From: an uncultured bacterium
GTDB taxonomy: Bacteria > Cyanobacteriota > Vampirovibrionia > Gastranaerophilales > Gastranaerophilaceae
DNA length: 5,604 nucleotides
Assembly: GCA_900555175.1 (NCBI GenBank)
Contig: USJT01000086.1
Coordinates: 1 to 5,604 of the forward strand
Reading direction: 5' to 3'
In this document: one piece after another, positions 1-5,604 of the stretch
Position numbering within the stretch: position 1 is the stretch's first letter
Layout of the letters: each line of letters opens with the position of its first letter
Notes under the pieces: generated by a model
Told to the model about the DNA's origin: nothing
What the model saw: the letters and a program-made list of their open reading frames with translations, nothing else
Databases searched by the model: none
Translations under genes and position numbers: made by a program

Positions 1-906
1 GTACTTGCTGTTTGTTGTAATGTCAGCTGAATATGCATCAAATCCGACTACATTACCTGTTGTTTTATCAACGTATTTTAATTCATAGTTTGGATTTTTT
101 GCTACATCTTCAGAATATGTATCTTTATCAACTGCTTCTCCGTCAGCATTTACAACATTTCCGTCTGCATTTGTTTTGTATAAAATGTTGCCGTTTTCAT
201 CAATTGGTTGACCGTCTGCATTTATTAAGATATAGCTTGTATAGCCGCTTCCAACAAATGAGTAGCCTTGATTTTGTAAAATTGCTGCAATTTCATCAGC
301 TGTTTTGCCTGAAGTATCAATTACATTGCCGTTTTTATCTAAGTATTTACCTTGTTCGTTTGTACTCCAAGTGTTGTTCCATTTGAATTCTTCTAAGTAG
401 CCGTCGTGTTCAACGTTACCAAGGTTAATTCCAACTGTTGCAAAGTATTTATCCCAAGCTTCATGAAGTTTGGTTGCTGCATTAATTTTATCATTTTCTG
501 ATAATGTTGCTGTATTTTGTACAGTCATGTCAGATTGAGAATATCCCAAGTTTGCTAAGAATTGGTTATAATTACCGCTTGATTGTTTATAAGCGTTTGC
601 AAGTTCTTCTGTTACTAAAATTCTTCCTTTTGTATCAGTTACGATATATTGTTTAGTGTTTTCTGCCATTTGCAAACCTGTCATTAGGTTATAAGAAATG
701 TCAGAATATGTTGCTTCTGCTCCGTTAAAACCTGTTAAGACAGTTAATTTTGTTGAAGAAAGAGCTTCATTGTATTCGTTTGTAATCTGTTGAGTTTGAT
801 CTGCCAAACGTTGTTTTGAATAGGAAATACTCTGACCTGTATTTTCATTGTTGGTCAGTCTGGCTGTTATGCTTAATAATCTTGCTTGTGATGCTGCCAT
901 TCCCAT
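1..906 (-). CDS. Uncharacterised MGMAASQAR-type protein, C-terminus cut off by window edge
   Basis: This is an open frame of 302 codons, running from an ATG at 906 off the left edge without a stop. The start is supported by a GGAAAGGG ribosome binding site 8 nt upstream. A second in-frame ATG at 900 has worse spacing. The protein begins MGMAASQARLLSITAR. Residues 1-55 look alpha-helical, rich in Q, A, L, S and N, without a hydrophobic signal peptide. Residues 56-165 are mixed and polar. From about residue 185 come short D/N-G turns: LDKNGNVI (189-196), NADGQPIDENGNIL (229-242) and NADGNVVNADGEAVD (246-260). Very few cysteines or positively charged clusters are visible, as in secreted or surface proteins. 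I recall this N-terminus from repeated gene families in gut Melainabacteria, but I know no established function. The helical start recalls flagellin or hook-associated proteins; that is only a structural impression. The gene has its own leader and follows the ileS terminator. Confidence 0.8.
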   Translation of the reverse strand, partial: MGMAASQARLLSITARLTNNENTGQSISYSKQRLADQTQQITNEYNEALSSTKLTVLTGFNGAEATYSDISYNLMTGLQMAENTKQYIVTDTKGRILVTEELANAYKQSSGNYNQFLANLGYSQSDMTVQNTATLSENDKINAATKLHEAWDKYFATVGINLGNVEHDGYLEEFKWNNTWSTNEQGKYLDKNGNVIDTSGKTADEIAAILQNQGYSFVGSGYTSYILINADGQPIDENGNILYKTNADGNVVNADGEAVDKDTYSEDVAKNPNYELKYVDKTTGNVVGFDAYSADITTNSKY

Positions 907-914
907 AGTTTTTA

Positions 915-922
915 CCCTTTCC
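915..922 (-). promoter_or_regulatory. Ribosome binding site of the left-edge gene
   Basis: GGAAAGGG on the minus strand ends 8 nt before the ATG at 906. It fixes that ATG as the start over the in-frame ATG two codons later (900). Confidence 0.7.
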
Positions 923-994
923 GTAAGTTTTGGTATGAGCTTTCAGTTTCTGATTGTAAAGCTTATTTCCTTTCAAATAGTTCCTTTAGTCATG

Positions 995-1022
995 TTTACG
1001 GCATTGTTATGCTAAATCTTTA
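995..1022 (-). promoter_or_regulatory. Possible sigma-28-like promoter for the left-edge gene
   Basis: On the minus strand TAAA (1022-1019) is followed after 16 nt by GCCGTAAA (1002-995). The flagellar/sigma-28 consensus is roughly TAAA, 14-16 nt, GCCGATAA or GCCGATAT, so the -35, spacing and GCCG core fit but the last part of the -10 is displaced. Transcription would begin near 988, giving a leader of about 80 nt. No convincing sigma-70 -35/-10 pair was seen in the same interval. The match could arise by chance in AT-rich DNA, although GCCG is rare in this local context. Confidence 0.3.
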
Positions 1023-1039
1023 AATTCTTATCTAAAAAT

Positions 1040-1058
1040 GTTACAAAATATTTACAAA
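1040..1058 (+). promoter_or_regulatory. GTTACA/TTTACA direct repeat, 11-bp period
   Basis: GTTACAAA (1040-1047) and TTTACAAA (1051-1058) are direct repeats starting 11 bp apart, upstream of the left-edge gene and on the strand opposite to it. They resemble the repeat trio at 5327-5355 and the cyanobacterial HLR1 element, whose half-site is (G/T)TTACA(T/A)(T/A) with a 10-bp period. A site for an OmpR-family regulator is possible. The surrounding DNA is very AT-rich, which weakens the case. Confidence 0.3.
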
Positions 1059-1079
1059 AGATTTTTCAAATTTTTTCAT

Positions 1080-1114
1080 AAAAATATCCCTTCTCTAATT
1101 TATAGGGAAGGGAT
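1080..1114 (-). terminator. Rho-independent terminator of the symporter-ileS unit
   Basis: A 12-position stem with a single C/A mismatch (arms 1114-1103 and 1097-1086) closes a 5-nt loop and is followed on the minus strand by ATTTTT (1085-1080). It begins 26 nt after the ileS TAA at 1140-1142. On the plus strand the mismatch becomes a G-U wobble and the downstream side is also T-rich, so the hairpin could work both ways. No plus-strand gene needs it. Confidence 0.85.
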
Positions 1115-1139
1115 TATTTTATATATTTTAAGTTTAAGT

Positions 1140-3965
1140 TTATTTTACAGCTTCTTCGCATTCTGAGCAGATGCCGTTTGAATTTAGTTTTCTGTATTTC
1201 CAGCATCTTGCGCATTTTTCGCCTTCAGCTTTTACAACCCAAACAGTGTAACCTTCTTCTGTATATTCATTTAATACATTTTCAGGTTTTTCATCTGTTA
1301 CGTAAGCTTGAGATGTGATAAATATATTACATAATTCATTTTCATTTGCTTTTAATACACTGTCATCATCTGCTTTTACGTAAACTGCTACTTCTAAAGA
1401 GCTTCCGACTCGTTTTTCTGCTCTTAGAGGTTCTATTGCACGGGTTACAACTTCTCTTGCCTTAAGGATTTTTGTAAAATCTTCTTCTAATTTTTCATTA
1501 GTCCATTCAGGTTTGGCTTTTGGCCAGCTTGATAGTAAGATACTTTCCAATCCGTCTTTTTGACATTCAGGAACGCTCATCCAAATATCTTCTGCCTGAT
1601 GTGGCATAACAGGAACAAGTATTCTTACCAATGTTTGTAATGTTTCATACAAAACAGTTTGGCAAGCTCTACGTGATAGAGATTTTTTACCTGCCGTGTA
1701 TAATCTGTCTTTTACGATATCTAAGTAGAATGAACTTAAATCAACTGCTGCGAAGTTTTGTAATTGTTGGAAGTATTTATAGAATTCATAATTATCAAAT
1801 GCTTCGGTTACAGTTTGGATTAAGTGATTTAATTTATGAAGTGCGAATTTATCAATTTCTTTCAAATCTTCATATTTTACATAATCAGTTTTTGGATCGA
1901 AGTCAAATAGGTTTCCAACCAAAAATCTTGATGTATTTCTTGTTTTCTTAAATATTTCAGCAAGCTGTTTAATTATGTTGTTACCGATTTTTGTATCATT
2001 TCTGTAATCAACTGAAGCAGCCCACAATCTTAAAATATCTGCGCCGTAAGTTTTGATAATTTCATCAGGTCTGATGTAATTACCTAATGATTTTGACATC
2101 TTTCTTCCGTCTTCTCCGAATACAAAACCGTGTGTTAAAACTGATTTGTATGGAGCAATACCTTGAGTTGCAACAGATGTTAAAAGTGATGATTGGAACC
2201 AGCCTCTGTGTTGGTCTGAGCCTTCCAAGTACATTTCAACAGGAGTTTTACCAAGCACATCTGAACGTTTGTTTACAACTGCACGCCAAGTGATACCTGA
2301 ATCAAACCATACATCCATGATATCATTTTCTTTTTTGAAGCAATGAGTTTTGCCGCATTTAGGGCATTTAAAACCTTGAGGTAAAAGTTCATCAACTGAA
2401 TATTTAACCCAAGCATCAGAACTTTCTTTTTCAAAGATTTTAGCAACATTTTCAATAGTTTCATCGTTAACAATTACTTCGCCGCATTCTTCGCAATAGA
2501 ATACAGGAATTGGTACACCCCAAGCACGTTGACGAGAAATACACCAATCAGTTCTGCCTGCAACCATATTTGAAATTCTTGCTTCACCGCCTGCTGGAAT
2601 CCATTTTACTTTTTTAATTTCTTCCAAAGCTTTATCTCTGAATTTGTCAACTTTAACAAACCATTGAGGTGTAGCTCTGTAGATTACAGGATTTTTGCAT
2701 CTCCAACAGTGAGGGTAACTGTGATTTATATCTTGAGCTTTCAAAAGTGCACCGCAGTTTTGAAGTTTTTCAATAACGATTGAATTTCCTTTGTAATAAG
2801 GAACGCCTTCCAAATCTTTATCTTTTACGGCATCTGTCCAAACACCTTTGCTATCTAATGGTGAAAATACTTCAATACCGTATTTACATCCTACTTCATA
2901 GTCTTCAAGACCATGTCCCGGAGCTGTGTGGACTGCACCTGTACCTGCATCCAATGTAACGTGTTCTCCGAGAATTATTGGAGATTTTCTATCTGCCAAA
3001 GGATGTTTTGTATTTAACAATTCCAAATCTTGACCTGTACATGAGCCTAATACTTTAATATCTTTTTCATCCCATTCAACATCAGATAAGAAACTGCCTA
3101 AAAGTTCTTGAGCAACAACATATACATCATTGTTATATTCAAAGAATGTATATTCAAATCTCGGGTGCATACTTATTGCCATATTTGAAGGAATTGTCCA
3201 AGGAGTTGTTGTCCAAATTATTGAATAAATATCTTTTGTACAAGAAGAAAGGAATCCAAATTTATCATGTAATTTATTTGTACTTTCTTCATCGAACTTA
3301 AATCTTACATAAATTGATGTTGATGTATGATCGGCATATTCAACTTCAGCCTCAGCAAGAGCAGTTTCGCAAGATGCACACCAATAAACAGGTTTCAAAC
3401 CTTTTTCAATATAACCTTTTTTGTACATATCTCCGAAAACTCTAACCTGTTCAGCTTCAAATTCAGGAGCAATAGTCAAATAAGGGTGTTCCCAATCACC
3501 AAGAACGCCAAGACGTTTAAATTCGCTTTCTTGTCCTTTTAAACTTTTATGAGCAAATTCTCTGCATTTTTGTCTTAATTCATAAGGAGTTACGGCATTT
3601 CTTCCGCCTTTTATATTTTTAACAACCTTATTTTCGATAGGAAGCCCGTGTCCGTCATAACCCGGAACGTAAGGGGTATAATATCCTGCTTGAGCTTTAT
3701 ATTTCAATAAAATATCTTTAAGGATTTTATTAAGAGCGGTACCAACGTGGATTTTTTCAGAGCTTAAATATGGAGGTCCGTCATGTAAAATAAATTTATT
3801 TGCTTTGTCACGGTTATTTATAATTTTGTTATAAATATCATGTTCTTCCCAAAATTTTTGAATTTCCAGTTCTCTGACAGTTGCGTTTGCTCTCATCGCA
3901 AGAGTAGTTTGAGGAAGATTTAAAGTATCTTTGTACTCTGTTTTTGTACTTGTTTCGTTAGCCAT
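1140..3965 (-). CDS. ileS: Isoleucyl-tRNA synthetase, bacterial type
   Basis: This cytoplasmic class Ia enzyme charges tRNA-Ile with isoleucine and hydrolyses mischarged valine. It has 941 residues, near the E. coli length of 938. The Rossmann fold begins with GPPY (63-66), and its HIGH motif reads HVGT (73-76), with Thr at the last position. PGYDGHGLPIE (101-111) follows. The CP1 editing domain shows WTTTPWTIPSN (251-261) and GTGAVHTAPGHGLEDY (341-356), with Asp355 in the conserved acidic position. WCISRQRAWGVPIP (474-487), DVWFDSG (551-557) and KMSKS (622-626) complete the catalytic core. A C-terminal zinc finger uses Cys918, Cys921, Cys933 and Cys936, typical of the bacterial, usually mupirocin-sensitive type. 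Further Cys pairs lie at 196/199, 420/423, 491/494 and 534/537. The ATG start has AAGAAGGA 9 nt upstream, inside the end of the symporter gene 6 bp away. There is no T-box. It is intact and very likely functional. Confidence 0.97.
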   Translation of the reverse strand: MANETSTKTEYKDTLNLPQTTLAMRANATVRELEIQKFWEEHDIYNKIINNRDKANKFILHDGPPYLSSEKIHVGTALNKILKDILLKYKAQAGYYTPYVPGYDGHGLPIENKVVKNIKGGRNAVTPYELRQKCREFAHKSLKGQESEFKRLGVLGDWEHPYLTIAPEFEAEQVRVFGDMYKKGYIEKGLKPVYWCASCETALAEAEVEYADHTSTSIYVRFKFDEESTNKLHDKFGFLSSCTKDIYSIIWTTTPWTIPSNMAISMHPRFEYTFFEYNNDVYVVAQELLGSFLSDVEWDEKDIKVLGSCTGQDLELLNTKHPLADRKSPIILGEHVTLDAGTGAVHTAPGHGLEDYEVGCKYGIEVFSPLDSKGVWTDAVKDKDLEGVPYYKGNSIVIEKLQNCGALLKAQDINHSYPHCWRCKNPVIYRATPQWFVKVDKFRDKALEEIKKVKWIPAGGEARISNMVAGRTDWCISRQRAWGVPIPVFYCEECGEVIVNDETIENVAKIFEKESSDAWVKYSVDELLPQGFKCPKCGKTHCFKKENDIMDVWFDSGITWRAVVNKRSDVLGKTPVEMYLEGSDQHRGWFQSSLLTSVATQGIAPYKSVLTHGFVFGEDGRKMSKSLGNYIRPDEIIKTYGADILRLWAASVDYRNDTKIGNNIIKQLAEIFKKTRNTSRFLVGNLFDFDPKTDYVKYEDLKEIDKFALHKLNHLIQTVTEAFDNYEFYKYFQQLQNFAAVDLSSFYLDIVKDRLYTAGKKSLSRRACQTVLYETLQTLVRILVPVMPHQAEDIWMSVPECQKDGLESILLSSWPKAKPEWTNEKLEEDFTKILKAREVVTRAIEPLRAEKRVGSSLEVAVYVKADDDSVLKANENELCNIFITSQAYVTDEKPENVLNEYTEEGYTVWVVKAEGEKCARCWKYRKLNSNGICSECEEAVK

Positions 3966-3971
3966 AATAAA

Positions 3972-5276
3972 TTATCCTTCTTTAAATTGTTCTAATGTTT
4001 TATGTAAATCATTACCAAGGCTTTCTTCTTGAGAAAGTCTTACAAATTCGTTCATTTTATTATAATCAAAAACGTTTTCCCAGCGTGCAATAACAACTGT
4101 GGCAACACAGTTACCGACAAGGTTTATAGCAGTTCTGCCCATATCAAGGATTTGGTCTATTCCTAAAAGAATTGCAACCCCGAGAATTGGAATATTAAAG
4201 CTTGCCAAAGTTCCTGCAAGAACGATTAATGCTACACGAGGCGCACCTGCAATCCCTTTACTTGTAAGCATTAATGCAAGCATAATAATTATTTGCTGGT
4301 TTAAATCAAGATGTATTCCGACAATTTGAGAGGAGAACAAAACTCCCATTGCAAGATAAATAGTGCTTCCGTCAAGGTTGAATGTATATCCTGTCGGCAT
4401 TACAAATCCTACAATATTTTTCGGTACACCAAAACTTTCCATAATTTCCATAGCTTTAGGAAAAGCTGCTTCGGAACTTGCTGTTGTGAAAGCTAATAGT
4501 GCAGGTTCTTGCACTGCTCTAAGCAAATTCCGTAATGATATTTTTACAATTTTGCAAGCAATAAAAAGAACTAAAAGTACAAATATTGCTAAAGCAAAAT
4601 ACATTGCACCGATTACTTTGAAATAGCTTTTTAAAACGGATAATCCGTTTGCGCCGATTGTTGATGCAATTGCGCCGAAAATACCTAAAGGTGCAAAATA
4701 CATTACATATTCGGTGAATTTAAACATTATTTGAGAAACTGAATTTAATATATCGACAACAGGTTTTGCGGCTTTACCGACAGCGACCATTGCAAGTGCG
4801 AAAAATATTGAAAATACTACGATTTGCAATAAATTTCCTTGAGCCATTGCGTCAATAATACTTGTCGGGAATATGCTTGTAACCATTTCACTAATAGATG
4901 TGTGAGCTTGAGTTGCAGCCATAAGTCCTGCTTCTTGCATATGGATTGCATGCGGAGTGTTTCTGGTTACAAATCCGATACCCGGTTTAAAAATATTTGC
5001 CATAGTCAAACCGATTATCAAGGCAAGTGTAGTTACTACTTCAAAGTAAATAATTGTTTTAAGCCCGATTTTACCAAGTCTTTTTGCATCTCCGTGACCT
5101 GCAATTCCGACAACCAATGTCGCAAATAACAATGGTGCAATAATCATTTTTACCATTCTAAGAAAAATTACTGCAAAAGGTCTCATTCTTACCGCAAAAT
5201 CCGGGGCAAAATGACCTACAATAACACCTAAAATTAGCGCTAAAAATATCAGGGCTGTAAGTTTTGAATGTTTCAA
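3972..5276 (-). CDS. Dicarboxylate / acidic amino acid:cation symporter (DAACS, SDF fold; DctA/GltP-like)
   Basis: This inner-membrane secondary transporter should import glutamate, aspartate or C4-dicarboxylates with Na+ or H+. It has 434 residues, normal for the family. Hydrophobic segments fit the eight-helix, two-hairpin fold: TM1 6-22, TM2 about 35-58, TM3 72-96, TM4 150-168, TM5 185-207, TM6 218-242, then the transport core. HP1 carries TTASSEAAF (264-272), TM7 has NLDGS (300-304), HP2 has TSKGIAG (338-344), and TM8 has [12 protein letters not shown] (374-385). Asp378 and Arg381 match the substrate-binding Asp394 and Arg397 of GltPh, which favours an acidic substrate. Asn389 stands where GltPh has the Na+ ligand Asp405, as I recall for DctA-like members, so the coupling ion and exact substrate stay open. 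The start is TTG; the first in-frame ATG (residue 31) would remove TM1. It heads a two-gene unit with ileS and is divergent from the reductase. Confidence 0.93.
   Translation of the reverse strand: MKHSKLTALIFLALILGVIVGHFAPDFAVRMRPFAVIFLRMVKMIIAPLLFATLVVGIAGHGDAKRLGKIGLKTIIYFEVVTTLALIIGLTMANIFKPGIGFVTRNTPHAIHMQEAGLMAATQAHTSISEMVTSIFPTSIIDAMAQGNLLQIVVFSIFFALAMVAVGKAAKPVVDILNSVSQIMFKFTEYVMYFAPLGIFGAIASTIGANGLSVLKSYFKVIGAMYFALAIFVLLVLFIACKIVKISLRNLLRAVQEPALLAFTTASSEAAFPKAMEIMESFGVPKNIVGFVMPTGYTFNLDGSTIYLAMGVLFSSQIVGIHLDLNQQIIIMLALMLTSKGIAGAPRVALIVLAGTLASFNIPILGVAILLGIDQILDMGRTAINLVGNCVATVVIARWENVFDYNKMNEFVRLSQEESLGNDLHKTLEQFKEG
3975..3982 (-). promoter_or_regulatory. ileS ribosome binding site inside the symporter 3' end
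   Basis: AAGAAGGA on the minus strand lies 9 nt before the ileS ATG and is itself formed by the last symporter codons just before its TAA (3974-3972). Ribosomes finishing the symporter would uncover or reinitiate at ileS, which suggests translational coupling. The coupling is inferred from position only. Confidence 0.7.
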
Positions 5277-5284
5277 TTGTTTTT

Positions 5285-5288
5285 CCTC
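5285..5288 (-). promoter_or_regulatory. Ribosome binding site supporting a TTG start
   Basis: GAGG, extended as GAGGAAA, lies 8 nt before the TTG at 5276-5274. No ATG or GTG is available in frame between the upstream stop (5303-5301) and this TTG, so the site decides the start and keeps the first membrane helix. Confidence 0.7.
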
Positions 5289-5294
5289 AAAAAT

Positions 5295-5323
5295 ATTATA
5301 TTATAAACATGTCTATATGTATA
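5295..5323 (-). promoter_or_regulatory. Possible sigma-70 promoter of the symporter-ileS unit
   Basis: On the minus strand TATACA (5323-5318, 4/6 of the -35 consensus) is followed after 17 bp by a perfect TATAAT (5300-5295). A second TATAAT overlaps it by one base (5305-5300). Either would give a very short leader of about 12-17 nt, just covering the GAGG ribosome binding site. The GTTAC repeats at 5327-5355 end 3 bp upstream of the -35, where an activator of the OmpR/PhoB type commonly sits. Confidence 0.45.
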
Positions 5324-5326
5324 ATT

Positions 5327-5355
5327 CCTGTAACGTTTCGTAAAAGTTTTGTAAC
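5327..5355 (-). promoter_or_regulatory. Three helically phased GTTAC-type direct repeats (HLR1-like)
   Basis: Read on the minus strand, GTTACAAA, TTTACGAA and GTTACAGG begin at 5355, 5344 and 5334, that is 11 and 10 bp apart, so all three face the same side of the helix. The last two with their 2-nt spacer match the layout of the cyanobacterial HLR1 element, (G/T)TTACA(T/A)(T/A) NN (G/T)TTACA(T/A)(T/A), with three deviating bases. Tandem repeats at this period are the usual target form of OmpR/PhoB-family response regulators. The site is just upstream of the proposed symporter -35 and also upstream of the reductase promoter region. Confidence 0.45.
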
Positions 5356-5360
5356 AGATT

Positions 5361-5391
5361 TTACCATGCCTTATCATTGTTGGTGTAAAAT
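5361..5391 (+). promoter_or_regulatory. Weak candidate promoter of the ribonucleotide reductase gene
   Basis: TAAAAT (5386-5391) matches the -10 consensus at five of six positions. The best upstream partner is TTACCA (5361-5366, 4/6), but the 19-bp spacing is long. TATAGA (5392-5397) is another possible -10. Transcription would start near 5398, leaving a leader of about 50 nt. The call rests on weak matches. Confidence 0.2.
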
Positions 5392-5409
5392 TATAGAACA
5401 AGCATGGTA
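5362..5409. repeat. Inverted repeat TACCATGC / GCATGGTA flanking the reductase promoter region
   Basis: TACCATGC (5362-5369) and its exact complement GCATGGTA (5402-5409) are 32 bp apart. TT and AA continue the pairing inwards if C5370 is bulged. The spacing is long for an RNA hairpin. The arms enclose the only -10-like sequences before the reductase gene, as an operator pair or one spread-out dimer site might. Confidence 0.5.
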
Positions 5410-5434
5410 TTTGAAAATTTTAATAAATAAACAA

Positions 5435-5441
5435 GGGGAGG
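5435..5441 (+). promoter_or_regulatory. Strong ribosome binding site supporting a GTG start
   Basis: GGGGAGG ends 5 nt before GTG at 5447. The overlapping ATG at 5445 is followed at once by TGA. The in-frame ATG at 5465 has no comparable site, so GTG is the likely start. Confidence 0.75.
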
Positions 5442-5446
5442 TTAAT

Positions 5447-5604
5447 GTGACGGATTCCACATGTATGGATAAATTAGATTTATCCGAAAATGCGATTAAA
5501 GTTCTTGAAAAAAGGTATTTGAAAAGAGATAAAGAAGGGAAATGTGTTGAAACACCTGCTGATATGTTCAGACGTGTTGCTAATACTATTGCTTCAGGCG
5601 ATTT
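5447..5604 (+). CDS. nrdJ: Adenosylcobalamin-dependent (class II) ribonucleotide reductase, N-terminal fragment
   Basis: Only the first 52 codons are present; the gene runs off the right edge. The product should reduce ribonucleotides to deoxyribonucleotides in the cytoplasm, using coenzyme B12 to make the radical, which works with or without oxygen. The visible part, [17 protein letters not shown] (13-29) followed by [16 protein letters not shown] (34-49), matches the N-terminal pattern of B12-dependent reductases as I recall it: a helix ending in RY, a short charged turn, then ETP and MFRRVA. There is no ATP-cone in the first 50 residues. The catalytic cysteines and cobalamin-binding parts lie outside the window, so a class I large subunit is not formally excluded. 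The gene is divergent from the symporter across 170 bp. No cobalamin riboswitch precedes it. Confidence 0.75.
   Translation, partial: MTDSTCMDKLDLSENAIKVLEKRYLKRDKEGKCVETPADMFRRVANTIASGD

Noticed and set aside
33..386. 117-codon plus-strand open frame opposite the left-edge gene
   Set aside because: It lies wholly inside a longer minus-strand frame that has a good ribosome binding site and coherent protein. Its own product is a low-complexity L/H/Q/Y string typical of antisense reading, with no ribosome binding site.
973..993. Six-codon leader peptide (MTKGTI) upstream of the left-edge gene
   Set aside because: It has no ribosome binding site before its ATG, no run of regulatory codons and no attenuator hairpin after it.
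1080..1120. Terminator acting for a plus-strand gene
   Set aside because: The stem is also U-rich on the plus strand, but no plus-strand coding region ends nearby.
1631..4626. Several short open frames opposite or inside ileS and the symporter
   Set aside because: All overlap strongly supported genes, are under about 110 codons and show no family resemblance, so they are frame shadows.
5277..5446. Cobalamin riboswitch or NrdR boxes controlling the reductase
   Set aside because: The region is short for a B12 riboswitch and I see no B12-box-like core. An AT-rich TATAT stretch near 5314-5318 lacks the ACAC/GTGT arms of an NrdR box, and there is no second copy at the expected spacing.
5277..5446. 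T-box leader controlling the symporter-ileS unit
   Set aside because: There is no T-box consensus (AGGGTGGAACC-like) or antiterminator structure, the likely leader is only 12-17 nt, and ileS itself has just 6 bp upstream.

Overview
This AT-rich window holds four protein genes and almost no spare DNA. Three lie on the minus strand: a truncated gene of unknown function at the left edge, a complete ileS, and a complete SDF-fold (dicarboxylate / acidic amino acid) symporter. A fourth gene, on the plus strand at the right edge, is the first ~52 codons of what looks like an adenosylcobalamin-dependent (class II) ribonucleotide reductase. No RNA gene, CRISPR array, insertion sequence or prophage signature was seen.

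Organism: the sequence alone does not fix this. The left-edge protein begins MGMAASQARLLSITAR, an N-terminus that I associate from memory with multicopy proteins of gut Melainabacteria (Gastranaerophilales, non-photosynthetic relatives of cyanobacteria). AT-rich codon use, a class II reductase and the absence of a T-box before ileS fit that and argue mildly against Firmicutes. This is an inference of moderate strength.

Layout: 1-906 is the 5' part of the unknown gene, read leftwards and cut off by the window edge. 907-1139 is its leader and promoter region plus the ileS terminator (hairpin 1086-1114). 1140-3965 is ileS. Six bases upstream is the stop codon of the symporter (3972-5276), and the ileS ribosome binding site lies inside the last symporter codons, so the two should be co-transcribed and perhaps translationally coupled. 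5277-5446 is a 170-bp divergent intergenic region serving the symporter (TTG start) leftwards and the reductase (GTG start) rightwards.

Functionally this is mostly core metabolism: dNTP supply, charging of tRNA-Ile, and uptake of C4-dicarboxylates or acidic amino acids. The least expected signals are in the DNA between genes and in one catalytic motif. The divergent region carries three GTTAC-type direct repeats spaced 11 and 10 bp, like an OmpR/PhoB-family response-regulator site and resembling the cyanobacterial HLR1 element bound by RpaB. An 8-bp perfect inverted repeat brackets the likely reductase promoter. The IleRS signature HIGH motif reads HVGT, with a rebuilt and one-residue-longer loop before it. 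I saw no evidence for a wholly new multi-gene system in this window.
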